Part shown: positions 37,364 to 46,200 of the stretch, piece after piece
How positions within the stretch are numbered: the first letter of the stretch is position 1
How the letters are laid out: each line of letters begins with the position of its first letter
NCBI RefSeq assembly: GCF_030687575.1
Contig: NZ_CP117439.1
Span: 5,533,501-5,597,500 of the forward strand
Length of the DNA stretch: 64,000 nt
Reading direction: 5' to 3'
Origin: Pseudomonas sp. FP2309
GTDB lineage: Bacteria; Pseudomonadota; Gammaproteobacteria; Pseudomonadales; Pseudomonadaceae
Notes under the pieces: generated by a model
The model's database searches: none
Told to the model about the DNA's origin: nothing
The model's input: only the letters and a program-made list of their open reading frames with translations
Translations under genes and position numbers: made by a program

Positions 37364-38652
37364 TGCGCAGATTTTTATTACTGCCCTGCCTGTTGATGGC
37401 TGCTTGCAGCACTGGAAGCGCTCTTTCAACTTCAAAAAAGGATAGGCACTTGAACCCGCTGACCGAGATCAAAGCAGACCTGGCTTTTACTTGCGTACAT
37501 GAAAAGATTCCGACGGCGGCTGCCGACGTCGACGTACTGTTCCAGTACGCACGGTGGTTGCAAAAGAACAACCTGCTCAAACAGGACAAGACTGTCGATG
37601 CGCAGATAGAACGCCTGTATCGCATCGCCAGCGAAAACGGCCATTACAAAGCCAATATCAATCTGCAGAACGGTTCAATGCGTGGCCGCTTCAAGCTTCG
37701 CGGTGCTGAATACTTGCGGATGAGCCAACAGTTAATCGAGGCAGAAGTCGCGACAGGATACTACTTCATCGCCATTTTTCTTCAGCAAGGCGGAGCTGGA
37801 TTGAAGCAGGATGAGCAAATGTCGCTGCGTTACTTTCGCAAAGCCGCAGACTATGGGAGCGCCCAGTCACAGCGCTATGTAAGTGAAAGGCTCGCCCCTA
37901 TCGATATTGCTCCGCATGTCGCTCGACAGATGCGACAGTGTGCTGCAGAACAAGGCAATGGTGATGCGGCGGGAGCGTTAGGTGTTGATTTTTCTATAGA
38001 TCGCGATTTTCAGGCTGCACTTGAAGCGCTCCAATTGGGCGTAGCTGCTGGTGACAGCACTTCGGCTTCTTTTTTGAGTAAAGGTTTTCGCAACCCGCCT
38101 CCCTCCAATGAACTCCATTACCTCGGCCAGCAAGAAGACCTCGAACGCGCTGACCGTTATAAAAAAATCGGCGACATACTCTCCGGCTACTCCTATGCCA
38201 AACCCACCGTTCCCGAGATCAATGAAATCGTCCCGCTGCCCCCCGCCAAACTCCCGGCGTGGGACGGCAAACTCCAATGGCTGGAGGCCCATCGAGCCAA
38301 TATCGCTCCCGAACAGCCCAGCGAAGCACTGATCAGCCAACTGGCCAAGGCCAAACTTCTCGACCCGGCCACCGGGCGCCCGATGCCGGGTTCACCCGGT
38401 TTTATTCAGGCCATTTATCCCATGCAAACGTGCTACAGCGGCCAAGCCTGCCCACAAACCGGGTATTGGCAGGTCGCCGGGGTCATCCCCAGGATCTACT
38501 CGGTCGCAGAAGGTGAGTCCCTCAGCCGATTTGAGCAGGGTGAAATAATGCCAACGCGAATGATGGCAACCCGCAATATTCGCTTTCTGCTCCCCGACAA
38601 AATCACGGTTCGTGAAGAAGAGGTGAAGTGGAAGTTATTTGGAGATGCCTAA
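37363..38652 (+). CDS. Tli5-type immunity lipoprotein, full-length copy
   Basis: This is a 429-residue lipoprotein with lipobox LLMAAC at residues 11-16 after MRRFLLLPC. The middle (about 100-180) contains Sel1-like helical repeats, including GYYFIAIFLQQGGAGL and MSLRYFRKAADYG. Tli5 proteins sit in the periplasm and bind the phospholipase to block self-killing; that role here is inferred from adjacency and family resemblance to the PAO1 PA5086-5088 genes. The ATG overlaps the effector stop, predicting translational coupling. A paralogue follows. Confidence 0.85.
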   Translation: MRRFLLLPCLLMAACSTGSALSTSKKDRHLNPLTEIKADLAFTCVHEKIPTAAADVDVLFQYARWLQKNNLLKQDKTVDAQIERLYRIASENGHYKANINLQNGSMRGRFKLRGAEYLRMSQQLIEAEVATGYYFIAIFLQQGGAGLKQDEQMSLRYFRKAADYGSAQSQRYVSERLAPIDIAPHVARQMRQCAAEQGNGDAAGALGVDFSIDRDFQAALEALQLGVAAGDSTSASFLSKGFRNPPPSNELHYLGQQEDLERADRYKKIGDILSGYSYAKPTVPEINEIVPLPPAKLPAWDGKLQWLEAHRANIAPEQPSEALISQLAKAKLLDPATGRPMPGSPGFIQAIYPMQTCYSGQACPQTGYWQVAGVIPRIYSVAEGESLSRFEQGEIMPTRMMATRNIRFLLPDKITVREEEVKWKLFGDA

Positions 38653-38659
38653 TACCTCT

Positions 38660-38813
38660 GCCACCCAGACCCTGCACCGGGCTCAACCGCACCACTGGGC
38701 ATATAACTCGCGCCACTTCCAGCCATTCCCTGGCTGGAAGCTCCCACGCTGCACTCACACTTGACCAGCCTGGATGCCCGTGTATATCCACTCCAAGTTA
38801 CGGACCTCGACTA
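38660..38813 (+). other. Duplication scar: fused fragments of the AraC gene start and effector end
   Basis: Bases 38680-38778 match 39840-39938, which include the downstream repeat and the first bases of the AraC gene, whose ATG is ACG here (38746). From 38775 to 38799 the sequence matches 37038-37062 in the second HKD motif of the phospholipase gene. From 38801 it matches 37350 onward, the last bases of that gene, with the intervening 287 bases missing. The scar therefore records a tandem duplication followed by an internal deletion. Confidence 0.85.
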
Positions 38814-39866
38814 ATGCGCAGACTTTTATTACTGCCCTGCCTGTTAATGGCAGCTTGCGGCACAGTTAACTCTCTTTCCACGTCAAACAACGATATGCAC
38901 TTGAACCCGCTGATGGAGATCAAAGCCGAGCTGGCTTTCACTTGCGTACATGAAAAGATTCCGACGGCTGCTGCCGACGTCGATGTCCTGTTTAAGTACG
39001 CTCGCTGGCTGCAACAGAACAATCTGCTTATACCGGACAAGAAAGTCGATTTAGAGATTGAACGCCTGTATCGCATCGCCAGCGAAAACGGCCATTACAA
39101 AGCCAATATCAATCTGCAGAACGGTTCAATGCGTGGCCGCTTCAAGCTTCGCGGTGCTGAATACTTGCGGATGAGTCAGCAGTTGATCGAGGCCGGCGTG
39201 GCGACAGGTTATTACTTCATTGCAATATTCCTACAGCAGGGAGGGGCAGGATTGAAGCAGGATGGAGCCATGTCGTTGCGCTACTTTCGCAAAGCTGCCG
39301 ATCAAGGCAACGCTCAAGCGCAAGCTTACGTGAGCGACAAGCTTGCCCCTATCGACATCGCACCTGATGTTGCTCGACAAATGCGCCACTGTGCCGCGAC
39401 ACAAGGAAATGGCAGTGCTGCGACTGACCTTGGTCTCGACCTTAAAGGCGACGCGCAATATCAGAAGGCACTTGAGGCATTCCAACTAGGCGTTCTCGCA
39501 GGTAATACCTCCTCCGCTTCCTTCATAGAAAATGGCTTCCGAAACCCGCCGCCGTCCAATGAGCTCTACTACCTCGGCCAGCAAGAAGACCTCGAACGCG
39601 CTGACCGTTATAAAAAAATCGGCGACATACTCTCCGGCTACTCCTATGCCAAACCCACCGTTCCCGAGATCAATGAAATCGTCCCACTGCCCCCCGCCAA
39701 ACTCCCGGCGTGGGACGGCAAACTCCAATGGCTGGAAGCCCATCGAGCCAACATCGCTCCCGAACAGCCCAGCGAAGCACTGATCAGCCAACTGGCCAAG
39801 GCCAAACTTCTCGACCCGGCCACCGGGCGCCCGATGCAAGGCTCAACTGCACCACTGGGCATATAA
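38814..39866 (+). CDS. Tli5-type immunity lipoprotein, C-terminally shortened paralogue
   Basis: The protein is 350 residues with lipobox LLMAAC after MRRLLLLPC. The start at 38814 aligns exactly with that of the first copy; an upstream frame extension lies in the duplication scar and is rejected. It is nearly identical to copy 1 in two blocks (about residues 83-120 and 250-340) and diverged between them. About 285 bases corresponding to the end of copy 1 are missing, so the protein ends with GSTAPLGI read from flanking DNA. It may protect against a variant phospholipase, or be decaying. Confidence 0.82.
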   Translation: MRRLLLLPCLLMAACGTVNSLSTSNNDMHLNPLMEIKAELAFTCVHEKIPTAAADVDVLFKYARWLQQNNLLIPDKKVDLEIERLYRIASENGHYKANINLQNGSMRGRFKLRGAEYLRMSQQLIEAGVATGYYFIAIFLQQGGAGLKQDGAMSLRYFRKAADQGNAQAQAYVSDKLAPIDIAPDVARQMRHCAATQGNGSAATDLGLDLKGDAQYQKALEAFQLGVLAGNTSSASFIENGFRNPPPSNELYYLGQQEDLERADRYKKIGDILSGYSYAKPTVPEINEIVPLPPAKLPAWDGKLQWLEAHRANIAPEQPSEALISQLAKAKLLDPATGRPMQGSTAPLGI

Positions 39867-39903
39867 CTTGCTCCACTTCCAGCCATTGCCTGGCTGGAAG
39901 CTC
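39859..39903 (+). repeat. Right direct repeat of the Tle5 islet
   Basis: This copy matches 35402-35446 at 37 of 45 positions, including the stem CTTCCAGCCA/TGGCTGGAAG, and ends two bases before the AraC start codon. The third copy at 38699-38743 is closer to this one. Loss of the T tract suggests it is a copied rather than a working terminator. Confidence 0.7.
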
Positions 39904-39905
39904 CC

Positions 39906-40898
39906 ATGCTGCACTCACATCTGACCACCCTGAATGCCGTATCCCTGTTGCTGGCGACCTTCGAGGCCCAGGGTCTTGCATCCGACGCATTGCTGGCCGG
40001 CAGCGGCATAGATGCACGGGATCTGCACCACGCCGACACCTGTATCACCACTCACCAGGAGATGCAGGTCTGTGCCAATGCCGTGGCCCTGCGCCGGGAC
40101 ATCGGCCTGGACGTGGGCCAGCGCATGCATGTGTCGTCCTACGGGTTGCTCGGCTATGCGCTGCTCACCAGTGCCACTTTCGGTGACGCTCTGCGTTTGG
40201 CCCTGCGCTACCCGGCGCTGTTGGGAACACTGTTCGAACTGAGCCTTGAAGAGGACGGGCCATGCATCTGGTTCACCGCCGGCGACTATCGAGAGGCGCC
40301 GGCGCTGGCGCAGTTCAACGTCGAGTTTTGCCTGGTATCGCTGAAGGTCATCTGCGAAGACTTGCTGGGCCACCCTCTGCCGCTGTCGGGAGCACAATTT
40401 GCCTACCCCGCTCCGGACTACCAGAGGCGCTATGCCGAGCAGTTCGACTGCCCGTTGCAGTTCGACGCGCCATCCAACGCCTTTGCCTTCGACGCACACT
40501 GGCTGCAACAACCGCTACCCTTGGCCGACGCCATTACCCACCGCGCCATGGCCGAGCGTTGTCGCAAGCTGAACACCGAATTCACCGGGCGCCAGGCTTG
40601 GCTCAATCGCGTGCGCCAGTTGCTCGTCGCGCAATTGCATGCGGCGCCGGGGCTCGATGGCCTGGCCGGGCAGATGAACTGCTCGCCGCGTACCCTGCGC
40701 CGCCACCTGCAGAGCCTGGGTTGCAGCTATCAGGAATTGCTCGATGAGTTGCGCTTCGAACAGGCCAAACAGTGGCTGGCACAGGATCGACTGCCCATCC
40801 ACCGCATCGCCGAGCAATTGGGTTTCAGCGAAACCGCGAGTTTCCGCCACGCCTTTGTGCGCTGGAGCGGGGTGGCGCCCAGCCAGTTCCGGCCCTGA
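39906..40898 (+). CDS. AraC-family transcriptional regulator
   Basis: This is a 330-residue regulator. An Arabinose_bd-type (OruR/ArgR-like) ligand domain of about 200 residues includes GYALLTSATFGDALRLALRY. The C-terminal double helix-turn-helix includes MNCSPRTLRRHLQSLGCSYQ and IAEQLGFSETASFRHAFVRW, then SQFR near the end. It lies next to acetylpolyamine hydrolase and polyamine-binding genes and probably controls them. Its start lies against the right repeat of the effector islet. Confidence 0.9.
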   Translation: MLHSHLTTLNAVSLLLATFEAQGLASDALLAGSGIDARDLHHADTCITTHQEMQVCANAVALRRDIGLDVGQRMHVSSYGLLGYALLTSATFGDALRLALRYPALLGTLFELSLEEDGPCIWFTAGDYREAPALAQFNVEFCLVSLKVICEDLLGHPLPLSGAQFAYPAPDYQRRYAEQFDCPLQFDAPSNAFAFDAHWLQQPLPLADAITHRAMAERCRKLNTEFTGRQAWLNRVRQLLVAQLHAAPGLDGLAGQMNCSPRTLRRHLQSLGCSYQELLDELRFEQAKQWLAQDRLPIHRIAEQLGFSETASFRHAFVRWSGVAPSQFRP

Positions 40899-41026
40899 CG
40901 CTCTATAAAGGGGCGAATAGCGGTCACACTCTTTGGCCTTATTTATCCCCTTTTGGCCGCTCCTGCCGTTCTCTTGCCGCGCCCGTACCGCAACACTGGG
41001 GGACGACTAGCCTTGAGAACAACAAA

Positions 41027-42061
41027 ATGCTGACGATCTATTCCGATGATCATCATCTGCACCACGGCCGATGCGAGTTGATGGACGGGCAACTGATGCC
41101 GTGCTTTGAAATGCCGTCGCGTGCCGACCACGTTCTGCAGCGCGTAAAGGACCGCCAACTGGGCGTGGTGCAGGCTCCGGAGGACTTCGGCATGGCGCCG
41201 TTGCAACGCGTTCACGACAAAGACTACCTGGCGTTCTTCCAAGGCGCCTGGGAACGCTGGACCACCTTCGGACAGGACGGTGACCTGCTGCCCTACACCT
41301 GGCCCGCCCGCACCTTGCGCCAAGTGATACCCCGCAGCCTGCACGGACAATTGGGCTATTACAGCTTCGACGGCGGCGCCCCGATCACCGCCGGCACCTG
41401 GCAAGCGGCGTACAGCGCGGCCCAGGTTGCGCTGACCGCGCAACAGGCAATCACGCAAGGCGAGCGCGCGGCCTTCGCCTTGTGTCGGCCACCGGGACAT
41501 CACGCAGCCAGCGATTTGATGGGGGGTTATTGCTACCTCAACAATGCCGCCATCGCTGCGCAGGCGTTTCTCGATCAGGGCCATAAACGGGTGGCTATCC
41601 TGGACGTGGATTACCACCACGGTAATGGCACCCAGTCGATCTTCTATCAGCGCAGCGACGTGCTCTTTGCCTCGATCCACGGCGATCCCGCAGCGGAGTT
41701 TCCGTTTTTCCTGGGCTACGCCGATGAGCTGGGCGAAGGCGCCGGAGAGGGGTTCAACTTCAACTATCCATTGCCCGCAGGCTCAGGCTGGGAAAGCTGG
41801 AGCGCGGCGCTGGAGCAGGCCTGCGGGCAAATCGAGGGTTATGACGCCGACGTCATCGTCGTCTCTCTGGGTGTGGACACGTTCAAGGACGACCCCATTT
41901 CGCAGTTCAAACTCGACAGCCCGGACTATCTGGCGATGGGTGCCCGCATCGCGCGCCTGGGTAAGCCGACGCTGTTTGTGATGGAAGGCGGCTACGCCGT
42001 GGCAGAAATCGGCATCAATGCCGTCAACGTGCTCGAAGGTTTTGAGGGAGACGCCCCATGA
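41027..42061 (+). CDS. aphA: Acetylpolyamine amidohydrolase (class II HDAC fold)
   Basis: This 344-residue zinc hydrolase removes acetyl groups from acetylputrescine or related acetylated polyamines. HDAC-fold motifs are [11 protein letters not shown] with the catalytic His pair, [15 protein letters not shown] with zinc ligands, and GVDTFKDDP with the third ligand. The start at 41027 (MLTIYSDDH) is chosen because the longer frame overlaps the AraC gene. It overlaps the next gene by four bases (ATGA), so deacetylation and polyamine binding are co-expressed. Confidence 0.88.
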   Translation: MLTIYSDDHHLHHGRCELMDGQLMPCFEMPSRADHVLQRVKDRQLGVVQAPEDFGMAPLQRVHDKDYLAFFQGAWERWTTFGQDGDLLPYTWPARTLRQVIPRSLHGQLGYYSFDGGAPITAGTWQAAYSAAQVALTAQQAITQGERAAFALCRPPGHHAASDLMGGYCYLNNAAIAAQAFLDQGHKRVAILDVDYHHGNGTQSIFYQRSDVLFASIHGDPAAEFPFFLGYADELGEGAGEGFNFNYPLPAGSGWESWSAALEQACGQIEGYDADVIVVSLGVDTFKDDPISQFKLDSPDYLAMGARIARLGKPTLFVMEGGYAVAEIGINAVNVLEGFEGDAP

Positions 42062-43149
42062 ACATGCTCAAGTCGCTCGTCCTGTGTGCAGCCGTTCTCG
42101 GCGGCGCGGCCCATGCCGAAGAAAAAACCCTGCGGGTCTACAACTGGTTCGACTACATCACGCCCAAGGCCCTGGAGGACTTCAAGGCCCAGAACCCGCA
42201 GACCAAACTGGTCTACGACATCTTCGATACCAACGAGGCCCTCGAAGCCAAGCTGTTGACCGGTAACTCGGGCTACGACGTGGTGGTGCCCTCCAACGTG
42301 TTTCTGGCCAAGCAGATCGAGGCCGGCGTGTTCCAACCCCTGGACCGCAGCCAGTTGCCGAACTGGAACCACCTGGACCCTAAGCTGATGAAGCTGATCG
42401 AGGCCAATGACCCCGGTAACCGGTTCGCCGTGCCCTACATGTACGGCACCATCCTGATCGGGTTCAACCCGGACAAGGTCAAGGCCGCACTCGGCGACAA
42501 TGCGCCAGTGGACAGCTGGGACCTGATCTTCAAGCCGGAAAACCTCAGCAAGCTCAAGCAATGCGGGGTGGCCCTGCTCGATTCGCCCTCGGAAATCCTG
42601 CCGCTGGCCCTGCAGTACCTGGGCCTGGACCCCAACAGCAACAACCCCAAGGACTATGAAAAAGCTGAAGCGTTGCTGCTCAAGATCCGGCCCTACATCA
42701 CGTACTTCCACTCCTCCAAATACATGGCCGACATCGCCAACGGCGACATTTGCGTGGCGGTGGGTTACTCCGGCAGCTTCTCCCAGGCCGCCAACCGCGC
42801 CAGGGACGCCAAGAACGGCGTGACCGTGGACATGCGCCTGCCAAAAGAAGGCGCGCCGATCTGGTTCGACATGCTCGCCATTCCCAAGGGCGCGAAAAAC
42901 CCGCAGGACGCCTACGCCTTTATCAATTACCTGCTGCAACCCCAGGTGATTGCGCCGATCAGCGATTTCGTCGGTTACCCCAACCCGAACAAAGACGCCA
43001 CCGCGCAGGTTGATCCGGCCATTCGCAACAACCCCAACCTGTACCCGACCGAAGCGGCCATGGCCACGCTGTATACCTTGAAGCCACTGGACGCCAAGGC
43101 CGAACGCGCTCGAACCCGGGCCTGGACCAAGATCAAGTCCGGAACCTGA
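42058..43149 (+). CDS. Periplasmic polyamine-binding protein (PotF/SpuD type)
   Basis: This is a 363-residue binding protein with a signal peptide ending AAHA-EEK. Polyamine-family segments are visible: [34 protein letters not shown], and [16 protein letters not shown]. It resembles PA1410, which in PAO1 also neighbours aphA. No permease or ATPase gene is present, so it must share a transporter encoded elsewhere or act as a sensor. A perfect nine-base hairpin follows its stop. Confidence 0.92.
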   Translation: MNMLKSLVLCAAVLGGAAHAEEKTLRVYNWFDYITPKALEDFKAQNPQTKLVYDIFDTNEALEAKLLTGNSGYDVVVPSNVFLAKQIEAGVFQPLDRSQLPNWNHLDPKLMKLIEANDPGNRFAVPYMYGTILIGFNPDKVKAALGDNAPVDSWDLIFKPENLSKLKQCGVALLDSPSEILPLALQYLGLDPNSNNPKDYEKAEALLLKIRPYITYFHSSKYMADIANGDICVAVGYSGSFSQAANRARDAKNGVTVDMRLPKEGAPIWFDMLAIPKGAKNPQDAYAFINYLLQPQVIAPISDFVGYPNPNKDATAQVDPAIRNNPNLYPTEAAMATLYTLKPLDAKAERARTRAWTKIKSGT

Positions 43150-43155
43150 ACCCCG

Positions 43156-43196
43156 GCGCCGTGCGGGCCTATACCCTGCCAACCCCTGCACGGCGC
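43156..43196 (+). terminator. Hairpin after the polyamine-binding gene
   Basis: A perfect nine-base stem GCGCCGTGC/GCACGGCGC (43156-43164 and 43188-43196) with a 23-base loop lies seven bases past the stop. There is no T tract, so termination is only likely. Confidence 0.5.
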
Positions 43197-43286
43197 TATC
43201 TAATCACCACCCGATGTATCCACCGCCTGGTTAGTTTCCCTCGCAAAGGTGCCGCCCGCTGGCGCCTATCATTGCCAGGAACGACC

Positions 43287-46200
43287 ATGAGCGTACGCCC
43301 CTCTCCCTCGACCATCGCCACATCCTCCGCCGCCCTGCGCCAGCAAACCCTGCTCAAAGCCCTGGGCAGCCGCGGGCCGAGTATTCAGGAGGTTGCCTGG
43401 GGGTTGTTGACCCGGGAGCTCAAGGCGCTGTACCCGAATCTGGACCTCAATCCCGATACCACGTTGGCGGTGACCCCGATCTGGACCTTTGTCGAGGATG
43501 AGTTGTTTTGTCAGGACATGGCCTACGAGCCCCTGACCCAGGCACTGCTGCGCCAATTTCTGGAAAAAACCCAGGCCAACTACGTCGAAGGCGAGCACTT
43601 TCTGGCCCGTGCGCCCTTGTCGCAAACGCCGGTGCACTTGGATGTCAGCATTGAGCGGGTGGCTGACTTGCTCAACGATCTGGCCGGTGTGTTCAGCGTT
43701 GAATTCAAAGAGCAGCAGTTGGCGTTCTGGAACGCAAGCAGCCTCGGCACCCCGCATTGGCATGAGCTGTCCGACGGCCTGAGACGGGCCATGCATGTCG
43801 AGCCGTTCGGCGACTGGAACGCGGATGCCTGCGCGATTGCCCAAGCCGTCGGGGCCTGGCCAGACAAACAGCAGCGTGATATCCACCACCCCGAGATGGC
43901 CGGCATAAAGGTGTGCCTGATCGATATCGATCAATCCGGTCAGGTGCAACCCACACACCTGTTGCTGATCGGTGCGGCGGTGCTGACGGGGCGTTATCGC
44001 GAGCGCGACGTGCTGCTGATGTACACCGTTGAGTACGGTTATGAAGCCTTCGATTCCATGCAGGCCTTGAGTGAGCAAATCCTGCAGCGGCTTTCGCCCA
44101 CGCAGATGTCGCAACCGCTGGCCTGGCGCCTGGTTGAGCCCGAGGGTAACTTTTTCGATCACATGGCATGGGCGCTGGTCGACCTGCAATTGCGGACCAT
44201 CGAGACCCTCGATCTCGCCGAAGCGGCGCAGGCCGCCCTCAGCGTCGATCCGTCGCGGACAAGTGCCGCCCATACCGTCGAGCAAGCACGCACCAACAAG
44301 CTGCGCGCCGCGATTCCGGACTGGTTGCGCGAGGCTTCTGTGCAGGACTTGAACGCCTACAGCAGTCACTTGATCGACCTGAGCGTGCTGCGCAACACGG
44401 CACACGGCGATCTGTTCGAAATCCCATCGATCAATGCCTTTGCGCAACAGAAAATGTGCGAGGCGATCATTGCCGACAAAGCCACGCACGGCGCCGACAC
44501 CCTGGCACTCGATACCCTGCGCATTACCCGCACCGAGAGCTTTACCGTGGGCGTATTTGTGCTGCCCAACCCCCTTGATCGCCACACCCAGACCCTGGGT
44601 GAATACGCCTTGAGCAACTCGCCTGCATACCTGGCCAGCATCCACTTCACGCACGGCCAAAGCGTTCCCGACTGGCTGACGCCGCAGTACCTGACGGGCA
44701 TCGCCGAGCAGGTGAACATCGGTGAGGCTTACCCCAGGCTGATCAAAAGCAAACTGCTCGATGACCCGGTTCAGGCCCCGCTGCAAAAGCAGATGTACCA
44801 GCGCCAGTTGCGCTCGCTGCTCCCATTGCTGGCGCTGGAATGCAAAGTCCGGCAACTGGGCGATGTCGATGAACAGGGCTACGGCTATATCAATAAGCTG
44901 CTGCATCCCAGCCAGGACAGTCGACGCCCCATTGTGGTCAGACCGTTGACGCTGTACCCCCAACACCGCATGAGCAGCGCCAACGACAGCGTGCTCAATA
45001 TGTTCGTGATTGGCCCAAGGAGCCCGGATGACGGCCCATGCCTGCTCTACCGCCCCCTGATGGAACGGCCGCTGTTGCAGTTCCAATCGTTCCAGAACCT
45101 GCTGTATGCCCTGCATCAGCCTGGCGAGCTGCGCGACTCTGTCCTCGCCTGGCTACCGAACAGAGCCTTGAGCTTCAACTACTCTCAATACGTCTTCCCG
45201 GTCGGCTTGCCGTCTCCGTGGCTGGCCGTGCAAAACCTGTCGGAGCCGTTGAACCTGTTGGAGTGGTCGGGGCCGGTGTATCTGTTGACCACGGAACTGA
45301 CCGGCGATGTATTCGCCGCCTTCTATGACGCCAATACCCAAGCCATGATCGAACTGGCGGACCGCCAATCGCTGTCGAATGCCGAGCGACGCTGGGCGCT
45401 GCTCGAAGACAGCGGATGGGCGGTTTTTAATGCCGCGTCCGGTTTTTTGAATGGCTATGCCGGCGCGGCGGTCTGGGTCTGGCAAACCATCAATGAAATC
45501 CAGCAGGGCCTCGACGCCCACCAGCACGGCAATACGCTGGTGGAATGGACGCGGGTGGGGGATGTGCTGATGGCCCTGTCGATGCTCCTGATTCATCACG
45601 CCAACCAGCGCCGCCAGACCGGGACCTCCACCGAGACGCTCATCGCCCTCGAACCCGCCCCGCCACCCGCCAAGCCTGCGCTGACGGTGTTGTCCACCGT
45701 TAGCGCAGCAGGCTCGCTGCCTCACAGTGAGTACGCGACCATCGCCATCGACGGCTCGGTGCCGCGGCGTACGCCCGAGCAACTCGAACGTTTCCTCGAC
45801 ACCCTGAAAGTCACGCCACCGACGCTGGACGATCCGCAACTCAGCGCCGTCGCCTCGTCGAACATTCCGCCGCTGTATCAGTTGCACGATAAAGCCTTCG
45901 CCCAGGTCGGGCAGCGCTGGTTCGAGGTGCTAGAGGACGCCGATGAACATATCCTGATCCGCAACCCTCAACACCCGGCACGCAGCGGCCCGCGGCTGGT
46001 TCACCACGACAACCAGGCGTGGCATATCAATACCGAACTGCGTTTGCTGGGCAGTGGCCGTAGCCTGAAAAGCCAACTGCGGGCGTCACGCTTGGCCAAG
46101 ACGCAACGTCGACAGGTGCTGGAAGACCAACTCAAGACCCTGCGCGAACAGGAAGCCGCCGCGCAGCAGGTGTTAAACAGCGCACGCGAGCAATTCACCT

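Noticed and set aside
38628..38813. N-terminal extension of the second immunity gene
   Set aside because: The frame is open, but it reads through duplicated noncoding scar DNA. Alignment with the first copy fixes the start at 38814 with its own lipoprotein signal.
35402..39903. Insertion sequence or integrative element carrying the Tle5 islet
   Set aside because: No transposase, integrase or terminal inverted repeats are visible; only diverged direct repeats of a hairpin are seen.
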